A model generated the notes under the pieces. It ran no database searches. It saw only the letters and a list, made by a program, of their open reading frames with translations, and was not told the origin of the DNA. 64,000 nt of DNA from Primulina eburnea (taxonomy: Eukaryota; Streptophyta; Magnoliopsida; Lamiales; Gesneriaceae): the NCBI RefSeq assembly GCF_022965805.1, contig NC_133115.1, positions 36,261,321 to 36,325,320 of the forward strand, given 5' to 3'. A program made the translations under genes and the position numbers. Positions 46,954 to 58,440 of the stretch are shown here, one piece after another (positions within the stretch are counted from its first letter, which is position 1; the number at the start of each line of letters is the position of its first letter).

Positions 46954-47271
46954 TCATAGCACTGGTCGGAGAACATTATTAGTTACTATTGAATCCTGTT
47001 TGCGCTGAAGCCAATACTTTAACCAACTAGCAATCTGCCTGCACAAATCCGTTTTAGCAGAGAACGAAACAATGGATAAACCCTTTCTCAATTTCTTACC
47101 AATCTTGATCTTCAACCTGAACATTTTCACTCTCAACCACGATGGCCTTCTCTTTGCATCAGCTTTCTTCAACGACTTGTAAATCAAGAACTGTGCCCTT
47201 CGATGCTTTATTTCGTTAGGGTCCTCACTCTGGATCTTTGAGTAGGCATACTTTTTGTTCAAAAGAGCCAT
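46954..47271 (-). CDS. Small basic plant protein of unknown function, 105 aa
   Basis: The frame MALLNKKYAYSKIQSEDPNE...HRRAQFLIYKSLKKAD..RRPSWLRVKMFRLKIKIGKKLRKG has strong basic and amphipathic character (many Lys/Arg). I recall similar short proteins with a conserved HRRAQFLIYKxLxKAD core in other dicots, with no assigned function. The TATA box 81 bp upstream and the compact leader support a real gene. It is flanked by foldback MITE copies 3 and 4 on both sides, within 200 bp. Confidence 0.7.
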   Translation of the reverse strand: MALLNKKYAYSKIQSEDPNEIKHRRAQFLIYKSLKKADAKRRPSWLRVKMFRLKIKIGKKLRKGLSIVSFSAKTDLCRQIASWLKYWLQRKQDSIVTNNVLRPVL

Positions 47272-47351
47272 CTTCTAATTAGTTTTATTAACAAGAGGTT
47301 CTTTCTTTCTTTTTTTCCAGGTTACTTTTTTTTTATATGAATTAGGTGCAG

Positions 47352-47359
47352 TATTTATA
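47352..47359 (-). promoter_or_regulatory. TATA box of the small basic protein gene
   Basis: On the minus strand CTATAAATAC contains TATAAATA, an exact plant TATA consensus, 81 bp before the ATG at 47271. That leaves a short 5' UTR of roughly 50 nt. Confidence 0.7.
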
Positions 47360-47429
47360 GTGAAAAGGTGAAGAGTCGTGGAGTGATGAAACATGGCATG
47401 CGCACTGTTTGAAATCTTATAATATAAAA

Positions 47430-47592
47430 TAGAGTATGTCTCTTATGAGACGGTCTCACGAATCTTTATTTGTGAGACGGGTCAACCATACCGATATTCA
47501 CAATAAAAAATAATATTTTTTCATAGATAACCCAAATAAGATATCCGTCTCACAAAATACGACCCGTGAAACTGTATCACACAAGTTTTTAC
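47430..47592. mobile_element. Foldback MITE, copy 4 (opposite orientation)
   Basis: Reads CTTATGAGACGGTCTCACGA ... TTGTGAGACGGGTCAACCATA at the left and GATATCCGTCTCACAAAATAC ... GAAACTGTATCACACAAGTTT at the right. Compared with copies 2, 3 and 5 it is inverted. It lies about 70 bp upstream of the TATA box of the 46954-47271 gene. Confidence 0.7.
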
Positions 47593-48073
47593 CTATAAAA
47601 TATTGAGGTAGTATGTCAAATATATTTTTCTCATTTGTATCATATCATAAAATAAATCTTATATAGGTGTTTATCATTAATTTTTTTTTTTAAAAAAAAA
47701 CTCACACAAATAGCTTAATAAATTTAAAGTATGTACCATAGATATAAATCGAGGCAACCTTACATATATACCATGTTCTCGATGTCGTGATATTATTCGT
47801 AGGTAGTATTTACTAAAAAAAATTCTTGAGTTTTCTGGTAGTAAATGTTGCATCGATAATGGGATAAAAATAATATGTAGTTTTCTTGCTTTTGAATTTA
47901 ATAAACATAATTATTTAAACAATAATAGTTCGAACACAAAAGGGTTAACGGGAAAGTGATTAACTATATGGTGATGAAAGCTGTATCCGACGTAATGTTT
48001 AATAAATTATGTAATTGGTCAAATGCTCAATTACTATAATCTCAAGAGGGCGGCAAAAAATACATACATATGA

Positions 48074-48219
48074 CAAAAACTTGTGTGAGACGGTTTTATG
48101 GGTCTTATTTGTGAGACATATATCTTATTTGGTTTATCCATGAAAAAGTATTATTTTTTATGCTAAAAATATCACTTTTTATTGTGAATATGGGTAGGGC
48201 CGTCTCACAGATTAGGATC

Positions 48220-48225
<6 letters not shown>
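48074..48225. mobile_element. Foldback MITE, copy 5, with a TA microsatellite at its end
   Basis: AAAAACTTGTGTGAGACGGTT at the left; GGGTAGGGCCGTCTCACAGAT and TAGGATCCGTGATA at the right, where the element breaks into a (TA)n run. The core TTATTTGGTTTATCCATGAA matches copy 2. Confidence 0.65.

Positions 48226-48254
<29 letters not shown>
48225..48254. repeat. (TA)n microsatellite
   Basis: About 14 to 15 uninterrupted TA units, directly abutting MITE copy 5 and probably replacing its right arm. Confidence 0.95.
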
Positions 48255-48256
<2 letters not shown>

Positions 48257-48689
48257 TTAAAGGTCCAATATATATATATATTAATTAAAAGTTAAATGTA
48301 CTATAATAACTAATTTTTAGTGTGTTAGCGAAGATCATTTTATAATTTAAAAAATACACTTTAACTACTCAGTTTCATATTCCACATGTATCTTTTCATA
48401 CTATTTACTTCCTATCATAATATCATTTAAAAAAATTGATAACTTTCATTTTATTATTTTTAATTTTTTTTATAAAAAAACTATTCCGATCCATTCTCAA
48501 TTTTTTCTACGGTTACGGCACAAGTCAGCAATTTAATGTTAAATAATCAACATTAGTGTATTAATTTTCAAGTTTTATTTTTTAACCAATTGAATCTATA
48601 AATCTTTGATAGTATTAAATTATATAACATAAAGTTAGCTTGAAATTTTAGTTTATAGATAGTTATGTTTCAACAATTAAAAATAGTTG

Positions 48690-48812
48690 ATGTCTTGTGA
48701 GACGTGAAACAGGTCAATTCGATCCAAATCTACCTTAAAAAGAAATAATTTTGGTATAAAAATAATATTTTTTCATGAGTTGGGCCAAACCGAATATCTG
48801 TTTCACAGAATT
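48690..48812. mobile_element. Foldback MITE, copy 6 (degenerate)
   Basis: CTTGTGAGACGTGAAACAGG at the left, TATTTTTTCATGAGTTGGGC in the core and GAATATCTGTTTCACAGAAT at the right fit the family but are diverged. It directly precedes LTR-like block A. Confidence 0.45.
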
Positions 48813-49800
48813 AACCTTGCACATAAATCGACGAATCAAGAGCTATAACAAAAAAAAATCCAACATCTCGACTTGTACTATCTTGAGGACGTCTCACTTG
48901 GAACAGCTCATATCAAGCCAACATCTTAAAACCATCACAGACCAGATCAGACTATCAAATCATCGCAACTTATCAGCTCAATTTCATAAAATGGCAAGAA
49001 ACGCGAATTTGACCGTTGCAATGTTAACATCAGTACACAATATTACCAAACGGTCATATTCTTGTATTTAATGTCTATTTCATTATTGGAATACATAAAT
49101 ACAACATATTAAATATCAAATACAAGATTTGGAAGGAGATTCAAAGTATGAGCAGCCTACATGAAGAAATCAGCTAGAATTAGAGCAAAATCAAGTGCGA
49201 GGATACATTTGGTATATACATACACTGAACAATTCCTCACATTCAATCACTCACACATATCAATGAGAGTTGAGCTTCAAAATTTATATGAGTAAGTCTT
49301 CGCACAAAGACATTAAATATCTTGTTTGTAATATTAGCATAAGAGATGTTAAACATTATACGGATTGCGAGATTATGACCTACAATCGAATGTGCTAAGA
49401 GTTTCAATTAGGCAATTGATAAGTTCTATTTTGAAATGGGTTTGTACACGGAGTTATATAAATCAAAATCTTTTAATAAATACCTCCTAGGTGGAAGAAA
49501 GGATGACATATGAGTTGTTAATCTCCAAATATCTATAAACAAATTTGTGTCTATTTATTTATTAAGTTTAATTTTCGCAACCGTTTTTAAGATACATTCT
49601 TGAAGCATTTTATGTGTTTTTCAAATAACCAAATATTGGATATATTTTTTTCAAAATATTTATTTGATTTTTGCGATGAATTATTTTTAGTGTCTTCTGC
49701 TCAGCTTGAAAACCAAACTTGATTTAATTTCTCGATGTTCAATATTTTAGGAAACGAGCTATTGTAGCTCAATGTTTGTCCCCCAAACAATCTTATAATT
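48813..49800 (+). repeat. LTR-like block A (partial)
   Basis: From about 48820 to 49440 this is collinear with 51510-52030 (shared CTCACTTGGAACAGCTCA, AAACGGTCATATTCTTGTAT, GACATTAAATAT/GATTTTG and GAGTTTCAATTAGGCAAT words), with many substitutions and indels. The match fades by about 49650. It lacks the 5' part that block B has. It is either a truncated LTR or a separate insertion of the same family. Confidence 0.6.
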
Positions 49801-50314
49801 AATAAGTTTCTGTTCAGTTCTGAAAAATCTCACAGAACTTTGTGTATTATTTTACATGATTTTTATTGACATTTGTAAATTTTTAGAGAAACCTATAGAT
49901 TTTTTAATTTATGATTATAGTTTTTTTTAACTAACAAGTGAATGTGAATAACTTTTATTTTTTTTATCTATCAATATAAATATTTATAGTTATTGATTTA
50001 TTTAAATAAATACAATAATAAAGCAAAATTAAATTTATCGTAATTAAACTTCAATTATTCAAATTAATTCAACATATTTATTTATTTAATTAATATTTAT
50101 TAAAAATATATAAAAATAATTTAAATATTAATAAATAATCAAACTTAAAATAATTTCATTCATTCTAAATAATTTTTTTTAATAAAATATATATCAATTT
50201 TATTTTTGACAATATGTCTAACAAAAAAAGACAAATATTGTACCTTGAAAGTAGAGAATATGTTAAATTTTATAGTGTAAATTTATAAAGTTTTAATATA
50301 TTTAATATAAATAT

Positions 50315-50364
<50 letters not shown>

Positions 50365-50865
50365 TGCAATAATTTTGAGTTATAATTAAAATTAAGATGA
50401 AGATTAAATAAAATTATATAAAATAACTAACATCAAATGTTATACAATAATCAGTAAAATAAATGAATTTTATTTATTAATAATAATTATTATTATTTTA
50501 AATTTATGAGCAAATAAAATATTATAATTTTTTATTATGTAATGTAATAAATTTTTATTCTATTTTTAAACAAAAAAATTAAATATTTTACGAGGTTATG
50601 TGATCGAAACTTAAAAAATAAAATAAATGATATTAATAATTTTTATTTTAAACTATTGGTAGTAATAAAAATATGTTTTTAAAAAGTTCAAATAAAAAGA
50701 AAAACGTATGGAAGAGAAAAAAAATGAAAATTAATGTTTGTATTGATACTATTTTTAATTGAAATGAAAGTGAGTATGTTTGAGATATTTTTCAATTAAA
50801 TATCCATCCACATATTTAGATTTAATCAAAGAAAATTTTAAAATTTATACTTGTAGTTTAGGATT
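49801..50865. other. Very AT-rich spacer with an (AT)n microsatellite
   Basis: Almost no G or C. An (AT)n run of about 22 units lies at 50316-50360. There is no coding sequence or recognisable retroelement domain. Confidence 0.6.
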
Positions 50866-52260
50866 TTGTTGAGTTGAGAAACACAAACATTCTTAATTTT
50901 GATGATAACAAAAAAATTTATTTTGTTTATAACATATTTACTCAAGTGTGAAGTTGCTATATCAAGTTGGAAGTTGAAACTCGAAATCAACCAAACTAAA
51001 AATCTGACAAACTGCAATGTTTTCATGATATCTCACAGTTCGATAATGAAAATGACTAGCTGTCAAAACGACTTAATAGAAAACTAAATTTTATAGTCAT
51101 ATTTCACCACAACACAGTTGGTTTGAAAGTTCCCTAGGCGAAATATAAGTCGTAATGTTGAGCTGATGGAAACAGAAACAACAATAAGCATGAATATAAC
51201 AGTTTTGGTATTTTGGCCAACCATATCTCTCAACTCTTTTATTCAAATGTAACGATTCAATAAGTATTACAAAACTAATAGAATGATCAAAAAAATAATT
51301 TTCTCAAGTCAAAGTCTAAATCGAGGCAAAAGAAGTTGATATACTACGATGAAATTGTTGGTTCTACACAAAATGAAAAACAAGTTTTAGATTGTTAATA
51401 GTCTAATCGGTCAAACATGTCTTTCTCATATAAACTTGAAATTGAATTATTCTTAGTTCCACGGAAAGTTAAGAAAAAAAGCTACAACTTTCATGTTTAT
51501 CACTTTGTCCAAAAATCGAGGAATCAAGATATATAACGAAGCATAATCAATAGCTCAACTTGTATTAGCTCAGCAACACCTCACTTGGAACAGCTCAAAT
51601 CAAGCTAACATTTCAATCTCATAACATACCAGATCAGACCATCAGATCAGCTCAATTTCAAAATATGGCCAGAAATACAAATTTGACCGCTGCAATATCA
51701 GAATCCGTACACAACTTTTCTAAACGGTCATATTCTTATATTAAATGTCTATATCATTATTGGAGGCTATAAACACAATATATTGAAGAACAAATACATC
51801 AATCTCAAGTGTGAGAATACAATTGATACATACATATACCGTAAAAATCCTCCCAGACAATCACTCACATGTATACATGACATTTGAGCTTCAAAATTTA
51901 GATAAGTGAGTCCATACACAAAGACATTAAAGATTTTGCTTGTAGTATTGGCATAAGAGACATTAATTACTATGCGGATTATGAGATTGCGACATACAAT
52001 CGAGTGTGCTAGGAGTTTCAATTAGGCAATATATAATCCTAATTTGAAATGAGTTTATACAAATAGTTGTATAACTCAAAGTCTTTTAGTAAATCTTTCA
52101 TAGGTAGAAGAAAAGATGATGTATCAGTTGCTAATATCCGAACATCCACAAATAAATTCGTATTTATTTATTTATTATATTTAATTATTGCTACTGCTTT
52201 TAATGTACTTTCTTGAAACATTTTACGTATTTTTCATATACAAAACATTGGGATTGGCAG
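50866..52260 (+). mobile_element. LTR-like block B, probable solo LTR
   Basis: It starts TTGTTGAGTTGAGAAACACA, followed by TTTTGATGATAACAAA, a beginning common in plant Copia LTRs. It continues through the region shared with block A. The right edge is not sharp (about 52250). I see no primer-binding site, polypurine tract or polyprotein sequence nearby, so a solo LTR is the simplest reading. Its short reading frames are not genes. Confidence 0.5.
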
Positions 52261-52514
52261 AAAGATTTTAAACAAATGGATATAAAATGAATAAAATTCA
52301 AATGGTTAGGTTGAAGAGTAGTTTAGAAATTTTTGTAAAAATATACATAGTCAACACAATGAACTTCAAATCTTTCATTGTAATTTTGAGCCAAATCGTT
52401 GTAATGAATTTATGATATAGATTTAAAATCAAATTCACTCAAACCCTTTTATCTAAAGCAAATCGGTGTAAAATGAACCGCGACCTGAATGTAGATGAAC
52501 TCTTGTGAAAGTTG

Positions 52515-52726
52515 AACGCAATAGGATTGTTATCAGAAGATATTCACCACATTGAAACTTATTGTTGTGACAAAATAACCTGCTTTTCCAAGCACAAAAC
52601 CTAGGAAATTGATTTAAAAGAACGCAACAGGATTGTTACCAGAAGATATTCACCACATCAAAACTTATTACTGTGACAAAATAACCTGCTTTTCCAAGCA
52701 CAAAACCTAGGAAATTGATTAAAATG
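52515..52726. repeat. 106-bp tandem duplication 3' of TOM1
   Basis: Units start at 52515 and 52621 (AACGCAA(T/C)AGGATTGTTA, then CAGAAGATATTCACCACAT ... AAACCTAGGAAATTGATT) and differ at a handful of bases. The duplication lies about 200-410 bp beyond the TOM1 stop, possibly within or just after its 3' UTR. Confidence 0.9.
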
Positions 52727-52928
52727 TCATTTTGGGCATAAAACACATGCATAAGAAACGAAATTCCTGAAGCGAGCCATCACAAATAACGAATCTCAAA
52801 CTTCTTCCAGGCTCTGATTTGACCTTCAATTCCACCGACTAGAATTTGACCCGTGGGAACCTTCAACAATGATGTAACCACAACGAAATGCACCTGTGTA
52901 ATGGTGTGGTGCAGGCCTTTTTTTATCA

Positions 52929-55900
52929 CTAGCGGATGGGGTGGTATTGAGCAGATATTCTTTTGGGAGGAAGCTTCCGCAAAATGAACAAAACAAGAGC
53001 TGATGGTAGAATCTCGACGAGCTGTTTCAATAATCTATATTAGAACATGAAAATATCTAAGTTGGACTATACTGAAAGACAGAAGCAGTACCGCATAGTA
53101 GATTAAATTTAGCACAGGATGGTACAGTACATCAAGTGTTGCATCTGAATCAAATGCTGATAGCGTAACCTGCAGTAGAAGGGTATAACCTCAGCCAGGA
53201 GCTAATCAAACAATTTTTTAAGAAAATGAGACCCAGCAGTAAACGTGGGTCTAGAAACTAGAATATAACTTACCACAAAGCATCTTATAAGAAAACAAGT
53301 GAAGCATATAGCTGTCACGTATCCAACCTGTAACAAGAAATGTCTTAAAAAACCATCAAATAGACAACAAATTCAAATGAAAGCAAGGACCACAAAACAA
53401 ACAAGGCCTCAAATGAACACTAGATTACTCACCAAAAACCCACAACCATGTCCACCACGAATAGTTTAAACTAGAAGTTAAACACATTATTGCAAGTATT
53501 ATTAATTGATCCGTCTCAAGATGATGCAGAACACTATAATGAATGAACCATCAGAAAGTCAATTGCATCAAGCAGTTTTTCATTCTCAAAAAACCAGAGG
53601 AAAAGCATCCACAGGATAAAAGGCAATCCTACCAAATCAGAACTGGTATAGCTAACCATACAGCGGAAACTAGAATTTCCTGTACAACATAATTACATAG
53701 ATGTACATCCTGTTCGATTCACAAACCTCGTGCAGTTTCTTTCTTCTTCCTTTAGATTCAATAGGAAAGCGTCTCAGCATGAAGAATAGCCTAAACAAAG
53801 AAAAAAAACAATTCAGTGATGCAGAAACTCAAGATTTAAGAAATCAGTTGAAAGAAAGTAATGTTGCTCTTATGCAGAAAGGGCATGTACGAAAATATCA
53901 CTTACTTCCCTCCATATATCAGAAAGCCCAAAGCTGCTACAAATGATACCACTGCAGAAATTAAAGAGGAAAATCAACAACAGGCAGTTCATCTATCAGT
54001 AAAGTAGGGTAACCAATAAAACCAAAGCTGCGGCAAAACATAAATATTAAAAATGCAACCAAAGAACTACGAGAGATTGACCAGCTATAAATATCTTTCC
54101 AATGAATTCCACAATGGCATTATCATTTATCCAGAGGTACACCCAGATGCAAACCTGTTGTCAACACAGCCAATATCTTATTTAGGTAATCAAACCAGAT
54201 ACAAATATGAGAATAAATCGAAGGTGAATAGATGACAGCTCAATACACGAGTTCCTCCAAAAAAAATACTCACATTAATATATCCAGCATAATAGGGGTA
54301 TGTCTGGCTAGTTAAATGAAAAGCTAGAACAGCTTCTACAAACTATGCCTTCCATTTATAAAAAAAGTTTTCTTTTGAATTTTAATCCAAGCCATTTTGA
54401 AAAGGAAAGAGATGCTAAGTTCTAAACAATTGATGCCCACAAAGCTCAATCATGAAAACTGAAAGGGACAAAAAGAAACATAGAGTAAAAAAGGATCTGA
54501 AAGGTAAATGGTATGAGAATGGCAGCGATAACCGACATGTACAAGATGTAATATGAGAAACCAATTTCCAAATATAAACAATGATCACGAATAGAATAGA
54601 TTCAAGAGATAGGAGTAAATAAGCCAAAGCTGCGGTTCAAATGCACAAGCACTAACCTGTATGAAGTAAATGGCACTATTGATAGAAATGTAGCTAATTC
54701 TCAGTTTATCAGTTGGCAAACTTCTAGCCTGACCAAATATAAGAATAAAATTTTCCGTGAACTTTCATGTCACATAAACATATTCACAACTCACAAGCAT
54801 CTGAATTCACCAACAGCTCAATCAGGACTGGAGAAAATCCTTCCAGCCAATTATTGACTGCATTTGGCATACTCATACTCCAACTCCTTCATAGTTTGTC
54901 AATAACTCTCCACTTATACCTGATGATATATCTCAGCCCAAAAAAGAGTAAGAAGAGTATATGTCGAAAAGAACAGCAAGCCAGGAAGATCCAGCAGCAC
55001 CAGGGTTAGTACCTGAATTATTATGATTCATATCAGCAGATGAGAATAAAACCACTAAACAACTAATAGTCCACAGATGATCCTAAAGTGCACTATTTCA
55101 GGTGCTAAACAGGCTTATAAAAAACACGGCACTTGAGTATTATGCACCTTTTAACTGAATAAAAAAGATTCTCCGAGAAAGTGACAGTCACCAGCACAAA
55201 TGGAGTAGAAATAGATAAACTATTCGATCATCCTTGTCTAACAACAGTTAAAGCAAATTATACACGATAAAGCTTGAAATGTTAATAGATCCAGAACAAA
55301 ACAGTAACCTCGACCAGTAAAACAGAAAATTTATATGGATTAACTAAAAAGGAAAAAGATGACTGATATTAAACCAGGATGATTAACACACTATGTTAAG
55401 GAAATACATTTGATTTTTCCCCCAAAAATCATTATTCTCGATTAATCAAGTTTAGAAAGACTTCAAAAGCGACCGGCTAACACCTTAAAACTTATAGCTC
55501 CTTAAACGATACTGACAAGCTTCGATCTTAGAGAAGATTTAACGAAGTATGAGATTTTTGCATTCAACTCCCGTATATTAAATGAATTTGACATTTACCT
55601 CTCTCGTCAAGTAAAAAATATGTAAAGAGGTAAGTGCTAAATACATTAAATACAGGGGAGGGAGGTGAATGCAAATAACCGGTAACAGTACATAACATGA
55701 GCCAAAATTGTTAATGCGTAAGTAATATTGGAAGGTGAAGCTTATTACCTTAGGATGCAAAAGAAATACTTTCATGTGAAATCCAAACATCACAGCACGC
55801 ACTGCAATGGATGACATAATAATTAAACCAAAACAGAGACATGTAAGCAAATTTTTCAGCGAACTTCTCATACCTCCATTCACAATGAAGTTCATGAAGT

Positions 55901-56406
55901 GGAAAACCTTCTGAGTTGTCCAACCATACTCGGGCACCCTGAGCTCAATTCTTATCAATTGAATCTGCAGAGAAGAGAAGACACCAAGTCAAAAAAAAAG
56001 CCGCCCAATAAATAGAAGTCCTCCAAAGAAATATAATAACATGAAGCAAAAATATCATAATCAAGAAAAAAATTTAAGAAGAAAAACTGAATGAACAAGA
56101 AGACAACTTCACAAAACATGACTTTATAACAACAAGACTTGATCTTTTTGTGAATCATGAAGATAAATTTATACATTATATATACAAAAAAACTGATTAA
56201 ATAGATACAGACACAGATAATAAAAACACAAACGAAATTGTTGATAGACATACGAGAGCAACTAATGAAACGAGAGCGTAGGCGGCGCAGAGAGTAAAGA
56301 ATATTCCGTCTTGCCACTCAACGGATTCATTGATCTCGTTCCACCAACCGGCAGACAGTCCTCCAACTCGGGCACCAATGGCCGGAAAGATCGTTGGCAT
56401 TCTCAT
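52929..56406 (-). CDS. TOM1: TOM1-type seven-transmembrane protein, 289 aa, 11 exons
   Basis: Exons 56254-56406, 55874-55964, 55749-55801, 54920-55012, 54657-54728, 54082-54154, 53906-53951, 53727-53790, 53274-53327, 53092-53169 and 52929-53021 join in phase to 870 nt. The product has the family's sequence throughout: [112 protein letters not shown] and [17 protein letters not shown]. It should be a multi-pass protein of the vacuolar membrane. In Arabidopsis TOM1/TOM3 are host factors that tobamovirus replication complexes use; the normal cell role is not firmly known. The start ATG ([10 protein letters not shown]) could alternatively be the Met two codons later. Confidence 0.93.
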
Positions 56407-56646
56407 CGTTTCAAGTTTCAACTCAGCTCTCCTTTTCCAAAAAGTAGAAAATAAAAATTGATGAGCTGTCAATTATATATACGAGGAGATCAAATCGAAA
56501 ATGGAAGAGAAAACCCCAAAGAACAGATAAACGCGAAGGTTCTTACATTGCATCAGTTAGGGATTTTGTGTCAGTCACGACAAAACTAAATTATTTATGG
56601 GGTATTATGTAATTTACAGTCCGTCCTTATTTTTTTAAAAAAAAAA

Positions 56647-56803
56647 TTTGTAAGACGATCTCATGCGTATTTTGTAAAGTAAATATTTTATTTAAATTGT
56701 CTATTAAAAAATATTAATTTTTTATGTTAAGATTATTATTTTTTATTGTAAATATCAATAGGATTGATAAGATTCGTGAGATCGTCTTACAAAAGACCTA
56801 CTC
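56647..56803. mobile_element. Foldback MITE, copy 7
   Basis: TTTGTAAGACGATCTCATGCG at the left and GATTCGTGAGATCGTCTTAC at the right form the inverted ends. The core has TTTTATGTTAAGATTATTATT. It is moderately diverged from copies 2-5. Confidence 0.6.
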
Positions 56804-57599
56804 TTTTTTAAAATATCTTGAACAGAATATTTCAAGTATATTTTTTGTACTGTTTATCAATTGTCTATTACTATTTCTAAAAAATAATATATTATAGTCA
56901 AAATTGTGTCATGCTATATTATTTTATCTTTTTCATTCTTTTTTTCCCCAAATTTCAAACTAGTCCATTACTTTTTAATTTCACGATTTCACTTTAGTCT
57001 TTCATTCTTTGTAATTTTTTTATAATTACAATATGATATTATAAATATAATAATTTTAAATTGCAATATGACTATTATGATATAATTAATTATTAAGAAT
57101 TTTCGTAATAGAGTAAAAAATTATTCCGTGATGTTTATTTTATTTTTCTGTTTTATTAATTTTTTTTTTCCAAATTGTAGTTTTATCCTATTCATCTTTT
57201 TTTAATTTCACTATTTTATATTGTATTTTCGTCTCTTATTAGTTTTTACAATTACAGCATAACCATCATTTAAATATAATAATTTTTCTTACGATACAAC
57301 TTATCGTTACTTTTTATCATTATTTTATTAGTCCAATTTGAATACAAATTTAATTAATTATAAAAAAAAAAGTGTTTAAACACGCAACATCTATATTGAT
57401 GCACTAGATTAAATATATGACTTTTATAATACCTTTTTAAAGTTAAGATTTAAAGTGCTAACGATGATTAAATATTAAAAAATTTAGATAAAGATAAAAG
57501 ATTATTAATAATTATTTAAAAAAAATTAAAAAGATGACATACGATAATTATAAATTATATAGTTATGTATGTGACGTAGAAAAAAATTGTGATTATCTG

Positions 57600-57960
57600 A
57601 TTTACTCTGCTGGTTCGTAAACGTATCCAAGTAGCTGATGGAGAGAAATCTTTGTGGGTTATCACCTTAGTCACAAACAAATGTTAGAGGCGCCAGGGTT
57701 TTCCGGGCGTATACACTCCGACGCTCAAGTCAGAAAATAATTCAAAGATGTTAATTGAGAGCTAGAAGGTTTAAGCATAAAATCACCCATTCTCTACTAT
57801 TTATAGATTTTTTTGGAGTGTATAGTGGGCTTGAGCTTTTATAATTAATTGTAGGCTTGAGCTTTTATAATTAATTAGGACCTCAATAATAAATTAAATA
57901 ATTAAATTGAGTCACTACCTATCCATATGTAAATTTAGTTTCTGTCATCAGACTGCAGAC
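57600..57960 (-). mobile_element. Gypsy-like LTR fragment, minus orientation
   Basis: On the minus strand, about 57732 to 57688, CTGACTTGAGCGTCGGAGTG is followed by CGCCCGGAAAACCCTGGCGCC. This is the same hallmark arrangement as the LTR at 27129-27175. A 25-bp unit (GGCTTGAGCTTTTATAATTA) is duplicated at 57827-57878. The ends are not defined. Confidence 0.5.
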
Positions 57961-58440
57961 ATACCAACTTCGAGTAGTAAAGGGTTCTATCGCTTATTAT
58001 ATAGTATAGATGCTACAAAATTTACGTGTTTTGAAAATAAAAAGGGCATAATTTACTTGTTTTTTTTTTAGAAAAGAAATTCAAACCATCATCTAAAATG
58101 TCATAATTAAATGAACCTGTCCGAGAAAATCGATTCTGAATTGCAACGTGGGATCTCATCATTAATCTACTACATGAAAAGTAGTTGTTTCTATTATACT
58201 TGGGCACAATATTTGCTTTGAAGATCCTCATTTTGTTCCAATATATGTGTACATTTAATCTTTTAAAAATCATTAATTGATAACTTTTTCTGGGCAACCA
58301 ATTTGATCTTCATAGAGAAACATGGATACAAGAATGCATAATTTGTGAAGATTCTCTTACAAAGTAGAAAAGGTTCTAAAGGAGAGGTAGAAAAGTGGTA
58401 GGCATTCTGTGTTGTTGCAAGGATTAATAAAAGCGACGCA

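Larger units (their letters stand above)
56407..58440. other. TOM1 upstream region and repeat-bearing spacer
   Basis: Holds the TOM1 promoter, MITE copy 7 (56647-56803), an AT-rich stretch and an LTR-like fragment (57600-57960). From 58.0 to 58.44 kb it is presumably the kinase gene's promoter. No other coding sequence is supported. Confidence 0.45.
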
